From positions 8,262,556 to 8,326,555 of the forward strand of contig OZ004585.1 of NCBI GenBank assembly GCA_963924555.1: DNA of 64,000 bases, given 5' to 3'. The stretch comes from Crambe crambe. Its lineage: Eukaryota; Porifera; Demospongiae; Poecilosclerida; Crambeidae. The translations under genes and the position numbers were made by a program. The notes beneath the pieces were generated by a model that worked only from the letters and a program-made list of their open reading frames with translations, did not search any database and was not told where the DNA came from. Within the stretch, counting starts at the first letter, position 1; every line of letters begins with the position of its first letter. Positions 19,607 through 32,700 of the stretch are shown here, one piece after another.

Positions 19607-22600
19607 TTATGATAATTCTTCATAAGTGTTGGACTGGGAAGTGATCTTCTTCATCCCTGGAGACACCAAGGATGGACTTAACTCTGATGATTCAATACTG
19701 TCCAAAGATACTGTAAACATGATAAAGAATAAATTGAATGTAGGTATTAACAGACATTTCCCTCACATATAGTTACAAAAAAGGTGCAGCTACATGGACA
19801 ATTGAGTGTCCACGGAAATTCATGACTTCTCATATTTGATCGAATCACTCGATTCGAGTGGCAGAAAGTTGAGTTTAGTACATGGAACACTTGTAAATAG
19901 CATTGTTCATCAATCATAAGCTAAACTGTGATAATTATGTCTGAGACTAGCTACATATAATCAGTAAGACTGAGAAGTTTGTTTTATCATGACCCATCGT
20001 GCCCTAATGGAGTCATACCCTGTTTTACCACTCAGAAAATCCAGAGAAGTCGTGAATTTGCTGGGAGAGTACATTTTAGTAAGGGTTGTTACCGTCATAC
20101 TACTATAATGGGTAAGGGTTGTCAATATTAATTGCAGTCATACTAGTAGCTATGTTATACCTCGTGGCAGCAATAGATCCATTGTCAACTCCATATAGCA
20201 AGCAATGGACTGCAAGCTTTCATCAAAGAGAGTTGATAGGTCACTAAAAGTTGGCCTGTCTTCCTGAGAGTATTCCCAGCATTTACTCATTTTGTCATAA
20301 CTGAGAGAGAGAGAGAGATTTCATAGCTTAAATAATGTAGTATGTAATGTCATGTACATTTCTTGATCACAGGCAGCATTGGTGGGACAATCCAGCCTCT
20401 TTCCTTCCTTTAGAAAACGGGGGAGATCAATAGAGTCCACAGCTGGGTAAGGCATCTTCCCAACACTAAACACCTCCCAACAAGTGATTCCAAAGGACCA
20501 CTACAATAAGAGTATATAGACACGTGGTGTATTAGTTGCAGGGACCAAAAAGAGTAGGCAGTGGTGTTTAGCCCCCTGAGAAACTATAGATACCAGTTGT
20601 TATTGTTATTATTGTTGTTTTTGACGTCTTTGTCATCATTGTTTAATACAAAAAGATTCCCTGACGGCAGGGCTATTCCGTAAGTTCAAATATTTCTGAA
20701 ACTACTGAGACTTCTGAGCTCAATGTTTGAGGATATAAATCTTTCAAAATAGAGAGGAGTTTTGAAAATATTTAACCCTTCGGAATAGCCCAACCGTTCG
20801 AAATAGCCCCACTTTGCCTTATGAATTGATTAGCTATGCTTAAGTGTTCGAAATAGCCCCGCTTTACCTTACCACATCAGTTTTCTCTGAAAAATAATGA
20901 TCATTGATACTCTCTGGAGCCATCCACTTGAATGGCAACCTCACTGCATCATCTTTTTCCATCCTAAAGTAGCCGGTATTGTAGATATCCTCCGAGAGAC
21001 CGAAGTCTGACACTTTGATATTACCTCCAGAGTCGAGCCTATAGGATGTATAATGCTACTGCATAGCTAGTACACAATTTTATGGGGGAAAATTTTAAGA
21101 CTCCCCCTAGTCTGGTGTATCAATAATTTACCCCACAAATTTTTCCCACTAGCTATCTATATAGCTATACCACTTGTGAGGAAAAGGGACAACTTCACAC
21201 AAAACAGTAACTCGTTTCCGCCACTCACATGCAGTTTCTAGCAGCAAGATCTCTATGCACGATCCTCTTAAAGGCAAGGTACTGCATGCCAAGTGACACC
21301 TGGTGGCACATCTTCAGTAGTAATTTTCTCACTGAAATTATCTAAAAATTAAGGAGAAATCTGACACTCCAATGAGGGAGTAGTGGGCACAAGCTAAACT
21401 CAGCCTGGTGAGACAGAATTTTAGTGGTCTGTAATAGAATAAATCTTAGCTAGCTACAATTATGCTAATTATTTCATGACAGATTATCATGACGGATACA
21501 GCTACAGCTTGATAATATTTTTTTACAGTCAACATCGTTATGAAAAATCTTAGCAACTGCTAACAGAAGTAAAAGCATGGATCCTAATTATTATGCATGT
21601 ACTATAAAGATTTCAGGAGTAGCTATTGCATTGCAGAGCACAAAATAACAGTCCAAATATAGCTAGCTAGCTATGAACAGTCAAAGTTCAACTCCAGGAG
21701 GAGATACAATTAGAAACTACGTAGCTAAATGAAGGATGCCATGATTGATACAACTAGTTATTGTTACTTGCTGCATATGCTATGTAAAACTTCTCTTGAT
21801 AGCTACTGGATGTGAAAAGAGTTTTTCAAGCTAGTATAGCCATCTAGAGAAGTTGGACTCTTCTGTACCTATTATACCCTGCCATAATCTACCATAGTCT
21901 GGAGTAATCGACCCTTTACTATAATTATTAGGGGTCAGCTATGCCAGATCAAGGTTTTATATTTACAGTATCCAAGTCTTCATCTTCATTCAAATCTTCT
22001 TTGTTCAAATCTAAATCCTTCCTCTTCATCTTCAGGTAGTCCAGCAAACTTCCATTTTCCATGAAAGGCATCACGATGCAAGGTACAGTGCCCTTTCCCA
22101 TCCCCTCGGGCTCCATGTAGCAAATACCTTCAAGAGTCATAATGTTTGGGTGGGACAGATCTTGCATGAGATCCATCTCAGAAAATAACCTTTCTTGTTC
22201 GGAATCTGCCAATTTTTCTGTGGAAGATGATAAGGTAGCAGGCTAAAATAAGAAGATGAAGTTTATTCATCTGATTTAAAGTCAGCATTTACATTTTGAC
22301 TCATCCCACCAGGTTTTAATTATGATACTAATTCTAATGCCTATACCTTGTCCAATTATATACTCAATGCAACTAGATGCTTCATACACTTGTAGCTACG
22401 TAACTAGCTACCTTTCATAACTTTTATGGCAACTGCTTTTACTGAGTGCTTGCAGGTATCTCTTCTTCCTTGCTGGTGCTGCTTCACCCAGTGTGCTTTG
22501 TACACTATTCCATAATGACCTGTTGGAATGGAATAAATCACACGATAGTTTAACTACATGCACCATCAGCCCTTTCTTGTCCAGTTTCTATCAGCATGGT

Positions 22601-22959
22601 AGGATAGATTTACAGTAGAGTCTCCGATAAAGAACACTCCAAAGGAAGATCTCAACAAGGGACAATCTTTTGTTTAATAGCTACACTCGTATACACTCTA
22701 TAACCTCCAAAAGAGGACAATCTCTCTACAGGATAAAAGGCTGGGTCACCATTCCACTATTTCTTCAGTGTTATTATACAGCCATTGAAAAATTAGCTCA
22801 GACATAAAATTGCTGAAAATGAAGACTTTGTTTGCTATACTTTAAGACAGACTCTAGAGTACTCCTTACCTTTGCCGAGACAAATATCTGATATTTGGAT
22901 CTCTTTGGATGAGATCATGGGCTTAGCAGTCAGGTGACTCGTCAATTCACTTCCCATAG
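19607..22959 (-). CDS. Gene 3 tyrosine kinase domain and C-terminal tail
   Basis: Eight exons: juxtamembrane plus LGKG (22870-22959), [11 protein letters not shown] and VAIKVMK (22412-22519), helix C glutamate in [14 protein letters not shown] (21967-22217), HRDLAARNC (21229-21341), [14 protein letters not shown] and FKWMAPESI (20873-21038), [11 protein letters not shown] (20358-20500), [14 protein letters not shown] (20161-20300), tail NTYEELS and stop (19607-19710). All catalytic motifs of an active RTK are present, including tyrosines in the activation loop. Every donor, acceptor and phase agrees, and no stop interrupts the reading, in contrast to the ectodomain. The tail tyrosine could be an SH2 docking site. 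Confidence 0.9.
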
Positions 22960-25900
22960 CTAAAAGAAAGAAAGAAAGAAAGAAGAAAATGACTTAGACT
23001 AACTGCAAGTCATCAGTGATTGTAGTTAAAATGAATGAGCCCACACATTAAAAAGTACTGCCATATCACGGGATCTATATACAAGCATGCACACCTTGTT
23101 TGGATGCCAAGGTCAGTGTATGAAATCTTCAGGAATGTGAAGCTATAGATAATAGCTATCTAGAGTTGTTGTTGTTGCTGTTTATTTGTTCAAACTCTGC
23201 TTATTATTCTCAGCTAACATGATGATTTTGTATCACCCTGATGAAGGCTAGAGTATTCTGGTCGAAAGGTTGGTGGTTTGTTTCATAAGCTAATTTTATG
23301 AGAACTAATTCTATTGAATGTTTATTTGTTATTGTTCGTTTATTTTTTTGACAGAGAGCAGTTAGATACGTAGCTAAAGTACTAGCTAGTATGCATGGTC
23401 TAGCTAGCAATTTATTTTACACTGATAACTACAGCAAGGAGATCTTCGGCTTGATCATTGCCTGCATAACGATGCAGGCTTATCTCTGTGATCACTTGTC
23501 AACCCATGCTGAATGAACATAATGTGGATAGGTTTACCATACACATCTGCAGGCTTCATCTCTGTCCTGTGTAAGTTTTTCAACTCAATGGAATTCAGCT
23601 TTCTTCTTTTTATGTTCCGATGGTACCCACATACAAGAGTACCGATCAAAGTCACCAGGATGAGGATGAGAAGTATTATTACCACTGAAACTCCCACTCC
23701 AATAATCACTTGAATTTGGATTGTGGTAGCAATAGATGGGATTGTGGTGGCAGGCACATACTGAAGTCTGTCCATCAGTGTGAAGTTCAAATTTTGACCT
23801 ATTAAGACCTGAAATTGATAATTGATATGCAATTATCATTCATTGAATGCGATCAGGACAATTCCATTAGTGGGCTAATTTCAGAGCTCAAAATCACAGG
23901 CATACTCGAAAAATAACCAGTTAAGGATTAGAAATCTCACTCCTCACACGGAATTGCCACACTTTACCTCATATTGAGCTGATAAATATCTACTGATATA
24001 ATGTATATATATATATATATATTATGATACTATGTTTCTCCATGGCCTTTTGCTACAACTAAAAAAAATTTTTTTGCTTACATTCACAACAGCATTACCA
24101 GCACCCATTTCAGGAACATTACATGAAACCTATAACAGAAAATCATACATGCAGTGCAGTCATTGTACATAGCTACATGCCTCAATAGGAAGTGGTCTCT
24201 TTAGGGAGCTCAAAATATTGGGACATGGTGGAGTGGCACTAGTGGCCTTAATAGAGAGGTGGTCTCATAATAGGGTGGTCTGATTAGACAGGTTTCACTA
24301 TGGAGTGGTCTTAATAGAGAGGTGGTCTCATAATAGGGTTGTCTGATTAGACAGGTTTCACTGTTGGGACATGGTGGAGTGGTCTTGATAGAGAGGTGGT
24401 CTCATAATAGGGTGGTCTGATTAGACAGGTTTCACTATGGAGTGGTCTTGATAGAGAGGTGGTCTCATATAGGGTGGTCTGATTAGACAGGTTTCACTGT
24501 TGGGACATGGTGGAGTGGTCTTGATAGAGAGGTGGTCTCATAATAGGGTGGTCTGATTAGACAGGTTTCATTATGGAGTGGTCTTAATAGAGAGGTGGTC
24601 TCATAATAGGGTGGTCTCATTAAACAGGTCTCACTGTATTGTACTTACATACCATAGATTCTGTGGCTGTCAGACGTTCACAATTCTGGTTTCCAATTAT
24701 TACTCTTATCTCACTCTGATTTACTGAATCAATGTTTGAACCCTATAATGATAGAATATGATACTAATTATAGTTATAACAGAGTGCATTGTAGGCAGAG
24801 CACAAAATAACATTTCAAATATGGTCAGATTTGATTAGTCATGAGACAGACTTGCACAGACATGCCTCAAATTCTGGGCCACCCACCTAGAACCGCTAGA
24901 ACGTATAGGGCTAATGCCAGCTCCTTCTAAGTCAAGGTATTCTTGTAGGTCATGAATAATATCTGCAAGTTCACGACATTTTTAGCTAATTCAAGCAGTC
25001 ACCAGATAAAAAAGATATGGGGTGATTTCTCTTCCTCAAACCCTTTAAGACCTCGCATGGCAACATTAGCAGATGCACCATCTGTACCTATGCCAGTGAG
25101 CTTAGAACACCATGATTCAGAAATAATTCCAAAGGTTTTAGTGCATCCTGTAGGCAATCAAAAAGACCTGCATCTGTAACGGCCTTATACTAAGGAAGCT
25201 CATTTTCTCATCATTCCCAGGGGCGGATTCAGAGAAGGTTCGACTTAGTTCGTCCGAACCCCCCTTTTTAGGGCAATAATCTATATTTTATCGACTAAGA
25301 ATGCCGACAGCTAGACTCTCAGACTCTGCCTACTTGCATATTTATAACTGTTGCTCGATCGATCGATCGACCGTACTATTCTAATTAACGCATGCTCTTA
25401 GGTACTAGGTAGTCAGTGCAGCGCAGCCATACTTACCGACAAAGGGGCGTGGTTACGTAAAAGTGGGCGTGGTTTCCAAAAATTTCCGCTCGCGCGCGAA
25501 AAGAACCCCCCTTTTCATTTTTCTAGATCCGCCCCTGATTCCCATTAGTATCATACCAGATCAGCAGAAAAGAGTTCATCATCAATGTTCCCTTTATCAG
25601 TAGAACCATCTGGAAAAAATTTCTATTAATTCCTTTCTCTTGCATTCTGCTGTGTAGTGGCAGAACATTTTTTCATTTATATAGGCAGTACCAATATCCA
25701 CACCATGTCGAGCTTCCAATCAACACAACTGAGGAAATTTTCTAAATGAAAGCTTTTCAGTTGCTATGAAATAGGTAATGTAAAAATTCCTTGAATTTTC
25801 TTCGGTGTATCTCTAAGTAGGGATGGCGGGTCAAAGGTCATAAGACTGTATAAACAAAAACTCTTCTTTCTCCTCTACCCTTACGCTACAGATTCTCAGA

Positions 25901-26738
25901 AGGCTACAGTGAATTATTACATCTACAAAGAAGAGGAGAATGTTTAAAAACCAAAAATTCATTCGCTAATATAAGAAAAAAAACGAGTTCTAAAATTGAC
26001 TTTTGTTCTTTTCTTTATATTAATAATGTATAAGATCGACATACCCGACTTACTGGCTATAGTCATCAAAATTCTGCTTTGGCCATCTGTTAGAGCAGCA
26101 CTTAGAGGCTGATCTTTTGCTATTAGTTTTGACTAAAGCACTACTTCACAATCAGTGATATCGATAGCACTCGACTAATCTTTCTACGTCAGTAGGGGGC
26201 AGAGCGTATGGGTGGGCCCACATATAAGTGCACATGTGGCTACAGTGCAGCCTAATCAGTTCTGTAGCTCTTAAGCTAGGTCTTCAGTTTAATCGTTTAG
26301 CTAGCTATTTATGTATCTGAATATAAATACAGCAACAGCAATGTAAATGACATGTGCAACAGCATGGCATGGTAAAGTGAGCTGACTACACTACAGCCAA
26401 GTACTGGCTATAATACTATGTATCTGAATTGAAAAATCCAGTAACATGTAATTCGAACGATTCCTTCATTTTTGAATGATTAACCTTAATTATGAGACAT
26501 GATTCTAACTCACATTAATTTGTACTTGTACTTGTAGAGGTGAACCAATGACTACCGTTGGAGTGGCCAGTGTGAAGTTAGAAGGATCTGGCCTGATACC
26601 CAACTCAGCTAAATACACGTACTCATCAAATTTTAGCATGTACAATGTTGTATCACTAGTACTACCACCAGCTAACTCAGGAGTGATGCAAGAAAGACGA
26701 GTGCTGTTGATAGAGTAGCATGTAGACTATAGGAAAAT

Positions 26739-26799
<61 letters not shown>

Positions 26800-29700
26800 A
26801 TGGAAATTATTGTGACAATAATTCATTTATACGGTATCACATTATTGCACCACAAATTTAAAAATACAGATTAACAGTTCAATCTTCTAGAATTAACTAA
26901 CATTTTTTTCCATAATGATGAGTTGTGGGTTCTGAGATACATCAAGATCACTCCCTTCAAAAGAGATTCCTATTCCTCCACTAAATACACAAATCAATAT
27001 TCCATGATTATAGCACTTCTTCTGCATGCTCAATCAGTTCAAGGCCCCAGTGAGACTTCTCTGATCAGACCACCTCTCTATTAAGACCACTCCACCATGT
27101 CCCAACAGTACCTATTCCAGCTACAGTGAAACCTGTCTAATCAGACCAACCTACCTCTCTATTAAGACCACTCCACCATGTCCCAACAGCGCCTATTCCA
27201 GCTACAGTGAAACCTGTCTAATCAGACCACCCTGTAATGAGACCATCTCTATATTAAGGACACTCCACCATGTCCCCAACAGCACCTATTCCAGCTACAG
27301 CAAAACCTGTCTAATCAGTAATGAGACCACCTCTTAATTAAGACCACCCCACCATGCATGTCCTAACAGTGCCTATTTTAGCTACAGTAAAACCTGTACC
27401 ACTTCTTTATTAATAACACTCTGCCATGTCCCAGCAGCATTTATTTGACCTGCACTAAGGAGACACATACCCCCACTTGTTCCTGGCCTATATATGGAGC
27501 AGGTTTAATCAGGGACATGGAGGATTGTAGCAACAATATGAGGTAGTAGTACTAGGTGTACTTTAAATGCTTACGAAGGAATAGTGTTTTGTGGATTTCT
27601 AGTGGTGATGTTAGGGTTGCTTCTGTACTCAAATGATACATTAGTCTCACTGATGGTCTGGGCATCAATTTGTACCACCAGTGGAGTAGGAGAGGAGGAA
27701 GGGGAGGAGGTGTTAGTGCTGGTACAAGTTATCTGAGTGGAAGTCCTCACTCTGCAATTGTGCAGTGATGAACACTAACAAACTGCAAGCCACAAACTCA
27801 ACGACTCACATGTTTCTGCATTTGAGTCCCCTTGCTTCATCTAGTGTGATTCTTGTGGAGGTACCAATGTCCAATCCAGTGCCATTGATAGTCAACCTAC
27901 TGCCACCTGCTATGGGGCCAAATGCTGGCTCCACACTGCTCACTGTAGGCAACACCACCATGAAACCATCACATCTGCCTGTACGTATTCCTGCATCTCT
28001 CACGAGATTAACCTCCACTCTTTGTGCTCCTTTTTCCATTCCTGATCCAGTCTGACAAAGGACCTGCATTCCAGAAGTGTAGTCCATGTTGAGTGGAGTG
28101 CAGATCACTCCTCCGACAGTTATATTGCTACCAGCTTCCAAGAAATCATCAAATTCCACACCTAGGTCTCTTCCTTCGATGGTAAGGATGGTCCCTCCAT
28201 CAGGAGGGCCAGAGGAAGGGGAGAACCCTGTAATCACAGGAGCTGGACACTGTTCTCCAATAACAATGAAAGGATTAGAAGGCACAGACTGTCTGCACTC
28301 CTCTGAAATGGAGCAATTTGCATGATCACACCATCCACACTCGAAACCTGGAGTGCCTCGACTTGCTATACATGAGGAGCAGTCAGTGGCCAAGACTCGG
28401 CAATCATAGAGAGTCACTTTAAACAAGATAATCAGTAATCAAGCACTGGAAGTAGACTATTGTTAGTTTATTGCTTACAGCTTGCAGCATTGATGGTATC
28501 AATTCTGTGATTAACTGCAGGACCATTCCAGATGATTCCAATATCAGTGACTTCCATACCATTGCTAGAAGTTAAGGAGAGCTATATATCATGAGAAGAG
28601 AAAGATTAAAGTGAAATACATAATACAGTTAGCTTACAGCATTATTTCCAACTTGACAAGTGAGAGATGTTTCATTGTCCCTTGTAGCATTGAACATTGT
28701 GTTTCCAATCAAACACATGTAGCTGTAACCAGGCACCTGAATATGTATGGATACAATGGATCATTCCTAATAACAATGGAAGATAATTCTCCTCACAATA
28801 TCGGGCAAGTTTTTGGTAGTGAGATGGAGTTTGGGTTGGGCACGAACATGTTGAGTGTAGTTAGTGGTACCATTCTCAAGATCAAGCAGTGGACATACCT
28901 CTTGGAATAAAGCTGCTGTGTCCAGCTACATTAAAGTTGATGTAATGATTGAGGAAGGTCACATGACCTATTGTGGTTTGAGTACCTGTAGGAAGTTAGA
29001 GGTGTTGGTGCAGTCTTGAGCTGTTCCTCTGCACAGTTTGTTGATCACACACCATCCACAGGCATTCCTAGTCTCAACACACTCACTACAGCTGTTTCAA
29101 AATAAGAATGTTTAACTTTATTTGGATAAATAATTCTATAATACATACCTATTAGTAGCATTGCATCTATAAAGAGTCAAGGCATAATCTGTCCTGTCAA
29201 ATGGCACATTGACCAGTGAACTCACAAAACTGAAGTGCATCACTAAAGGAAGAAAAACATTACTCATGGGAAGAATATTACAATACATCATATTATAACT
29301 ATACCTGCTTGGACTCCATCATACATAAAGGTTTGGTTGGTGATGTCACAGGTGTATTGTGTGAGTGGGTCAACCTCCATTGCAGGGACAGTGATGTTGA
29401 ACCTTCCTCTGCTGTCTTCAAAGTGACACATGTAAGTCTCGTTGTCGAGGTTAGCTGGCAACCCTGGACCACCAACTGTCACATTCAACTAAATCAAAGC
29501 AAAACAAAATGACGTCAATAGTATTATGTTTTACCAGAACTCACTATTTGCTGGTTGTCGAGCACCAACTGATCAGTTGAGATGTTGTTCATTATGCACT
29601 GGGTATTAATATTGGCTGAAAGGCCACTGCTAGAGATCCACCTGTTGCTGCTGGTGGAGTTTCCATATCTGCACTGTGACCGTCGAGAACACTTGTTCTC

Positions 29701-32700
29701 TACCACACACCACCCACAGAGAGGGTTGTCCTCCATGAGGCAACCAGAGCAGTCATTGTTTGATGAACATTGCTCCAGTGGCATCTTGAACACCTACCAT
29801 ATAAAAAATCAAGTGCTTTCTTGATGAGTACATGCCTGATAGTGTTCACATACTGAGTTACTAGTTGACACTATAATGTAGTTGAGTCCTTCATACCACT
29901 GTAATGCCCACACCACAGGAGCAATCTTATCAGACCTATCGAAACCATCCCTAAACACACAAGTAAGCGCAAAAAATTTCTTCTAAATAAAAAGGTTAAG
30001 TAGGGATAGCTTAAAATCTAGCTGGGCTATATAATGTACTGTAGCCTCGTATGAAAGCAATCCCTACATTTACATCCACTACCTATAGCTAGCTATGGCA
30101 GTTGTAAAAGTAGGGATTGTTTTCATACGAGGCTGCAGTACATTATATAGCCCAGCTAGATTTTAAGCTATCCCTACTTAACCTTTTTATTTAGAAGAAA
30201 TTTTTTGCGCTTACTTGTTTCTATCCTTTTTTCATAGTGCTTGAAGTTGAATGTAAGTTTGTGTACGTGAAGAATTGAGTGGCAGTATTGACTGTCACTT
30301 CAACTGAGAGTATGCAGCAGGGGCGGATTTAGGCAGTCTTCTTCCGTGTTCCAGAAGACGGTCAATTATTTTGGATATTAGGTAAAGATCGTCAGCGCGT
30401 GCGCGGACTGATTTTAATTATACAAGAATGAAAGGTAAGCACTTAGCATTTGGTTAGTTTCAGCCAGTACAGTTTATTGCTAGGCTAGCTATAAGCTACA
30501 GCTACTAGAAGCTTAGCTAGCTACAGGCTACTCGACCGTCAGCACAATGGGCGCGGCGTAGCTAGCTAAGCAAAAGGTGGGCATGCCCCCGCGCGCGCAA
30601 GTGACAGGTGGAAGACTATCAATTTCAAGGGCTAGATCCGCCCCTGTGCAGTGACTATTAATTTGACATGAGTATATTTTTCTTTTGTAGGTACATACAC
30701 AGTCTCTGGTTGAATGAATTTGTTTAGCTATTTAAGTTTTGTCTATTATTTACTTTACAGCAACAGCAATGTAAATGACATGTGCATGGCATGGTGAAGT
30801 GAGCTGACTACACTACAGCCAAGTACTGGCTATAACACTACTATAAGATGAGCATCTGTACTGTAATTCAGCAACATCATCAGATAAATAGCGATTAAAC
30901 TGAAGACCTAGCCAAGCTTACGTGGCTCCGCCCATAAGCCCGCCCCCTAACGACGTGCGCTTCAAAATGGCGTAGAAAGATTAGCTAGTGCCGAGTGCTA
31001 TCGAATAGTGAAGTAGAGCCTTAGTCAAAACTAAGAGCAAAAGATCAGCCTCTAGGTGCCGCTCTAACAGATGGCCAAAGCAGAATTTTGATGACTATAG
31101 CCAGTAAGTCGGGGCGTCGATCTTATATTTATTATCCTTATTATTATTATTATTATTATTATAAAGAAAATGAACAAAAGTCAATTTTAGAACTCGTTTT
31201 TTTCTTATATTAGCGAATGAATTTTTGGTTTTTGAACACTCTCCTCTCTTCTTTGTAGAAGTAGTATCTCACTGTAGCCTTCTGAGAACCTGTAGAGCAA
31301 GGGTAGAAGAGAAAGAAGAGTTTTTAGTTTATACAGTCTTATGACCTTTGACCCGCCATCCCTACTTAGAGAGTGCTAGCGCACTCTCTGATTGAGTGTT
31401 CTGGTGGTATTAGATATGGCAAACTAAAGAGAGAAAGAAAAAAAAACAGATAGAGAAAGGAGGGAGAATTATACCATAACACCATAACTTCCATAATCAT
31501 GATTAGCTAACTGACACACTCCAATCACTTCAACACAATGGCATTAAAAAGTGACGAGAAATGTCTCAGCACGACTTTGCTCTCATCATCTCAATCGCTC
31601 ACTTTCTCGCCTAGCTTGAAGTCTTTACCTCTTTCTTGTTCAAGACTCTTGCTGTTCTTTGGCTCTCATCTGAGAGCAAAATGTGCTTGGAGACATTTAC
31701 CGAAACATTCTCCTTTACCATGTTATACCGCACGTGTGCCAATCAGTGCATGCTTGCCAATGCATGTGGACAATGTTGTTTGCACACACACTGATACATA
31801 GCTAACTAAAAAAAAGAAGAGTGGCTAGCCTCTTTGCTACACATGCTGGTTGCTAGATGCAACCCATAACACATCCTGCGGTCTTAGCTCATTCTTTCTT
31901 TAGATGTCACTACTTTAGCAATCATAGACTTAAAGATGGGACATAATCCATACTGAAGTTGACTGAATAGAAGCTTATCAGTGCTCATTTTGTGTCTTGA
32001 AAACTATAGGAATTCAGCAATTCAGTGTATATCTGCACTCAGGACATTGTAGCCTACTTTATTTCAAAATGAATGCTGAAGCTATAGAGCATATTAAAAC
32101 ATTGCGTACAGATTGGCCACCTAGTTTCCTATCCCGGGTACAGAGTCTACCAGAAATGGAGAGCTATTATCATCATTATTATAAATCATACAGACTGATA
32201 GTAAAGTTATTTATTTATCTATTTTGGGGGTGGGGGCTATACGTACCCTCCCTATTCCTATTCCTATAAAAAAAAAATTAATGTATAGCTCAGTTCTTCT
32301 TACTATTTGTCCATTTCTCACCTTATACACATAATTATAAAAATTGCCAATACCAAAAGCCACCACTAGCAAAGAAACATCATCTATCCTGAGAGCCAAT
32401 GATGCAGTCACATTGTAGGGTTGATTTGGATTGTCAAAATTAATGACTCCAACATTAATTTTATCTCCCCCATCCTCTTTATCACTCAAAATGACATTTG
32501 TAGGAAGGTTGCAGATTTCTTCAGCCTGCATAAATGAATATCATTAACTACTACAATCATGCATAACTACCAATAAAACATTGTCCCCTCACATGCCCCC
32601 CCCCCCTCACCCCCTAACCCACTCCATTGAAATATTCTTCTCACATATCAGTGGTGTTTGTTGGTGACAATGTGAACTTGTTGCATTTCCTCAACATAAG

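Noticed and set aside
24190..24635. Regular repeats suggesting a CRISPR-like array
   Set aside because: The repeats are contiguous with no unique spacers of constant length, and the sequence is eukaryotic; it is a minisatellite.
31538..31801. Plus-strand frame conserved between genes 3 and 5 (also 63431-63694)
   Set aside because: Antisense of the probable sema exon region; conservation follows from the recent duplication.
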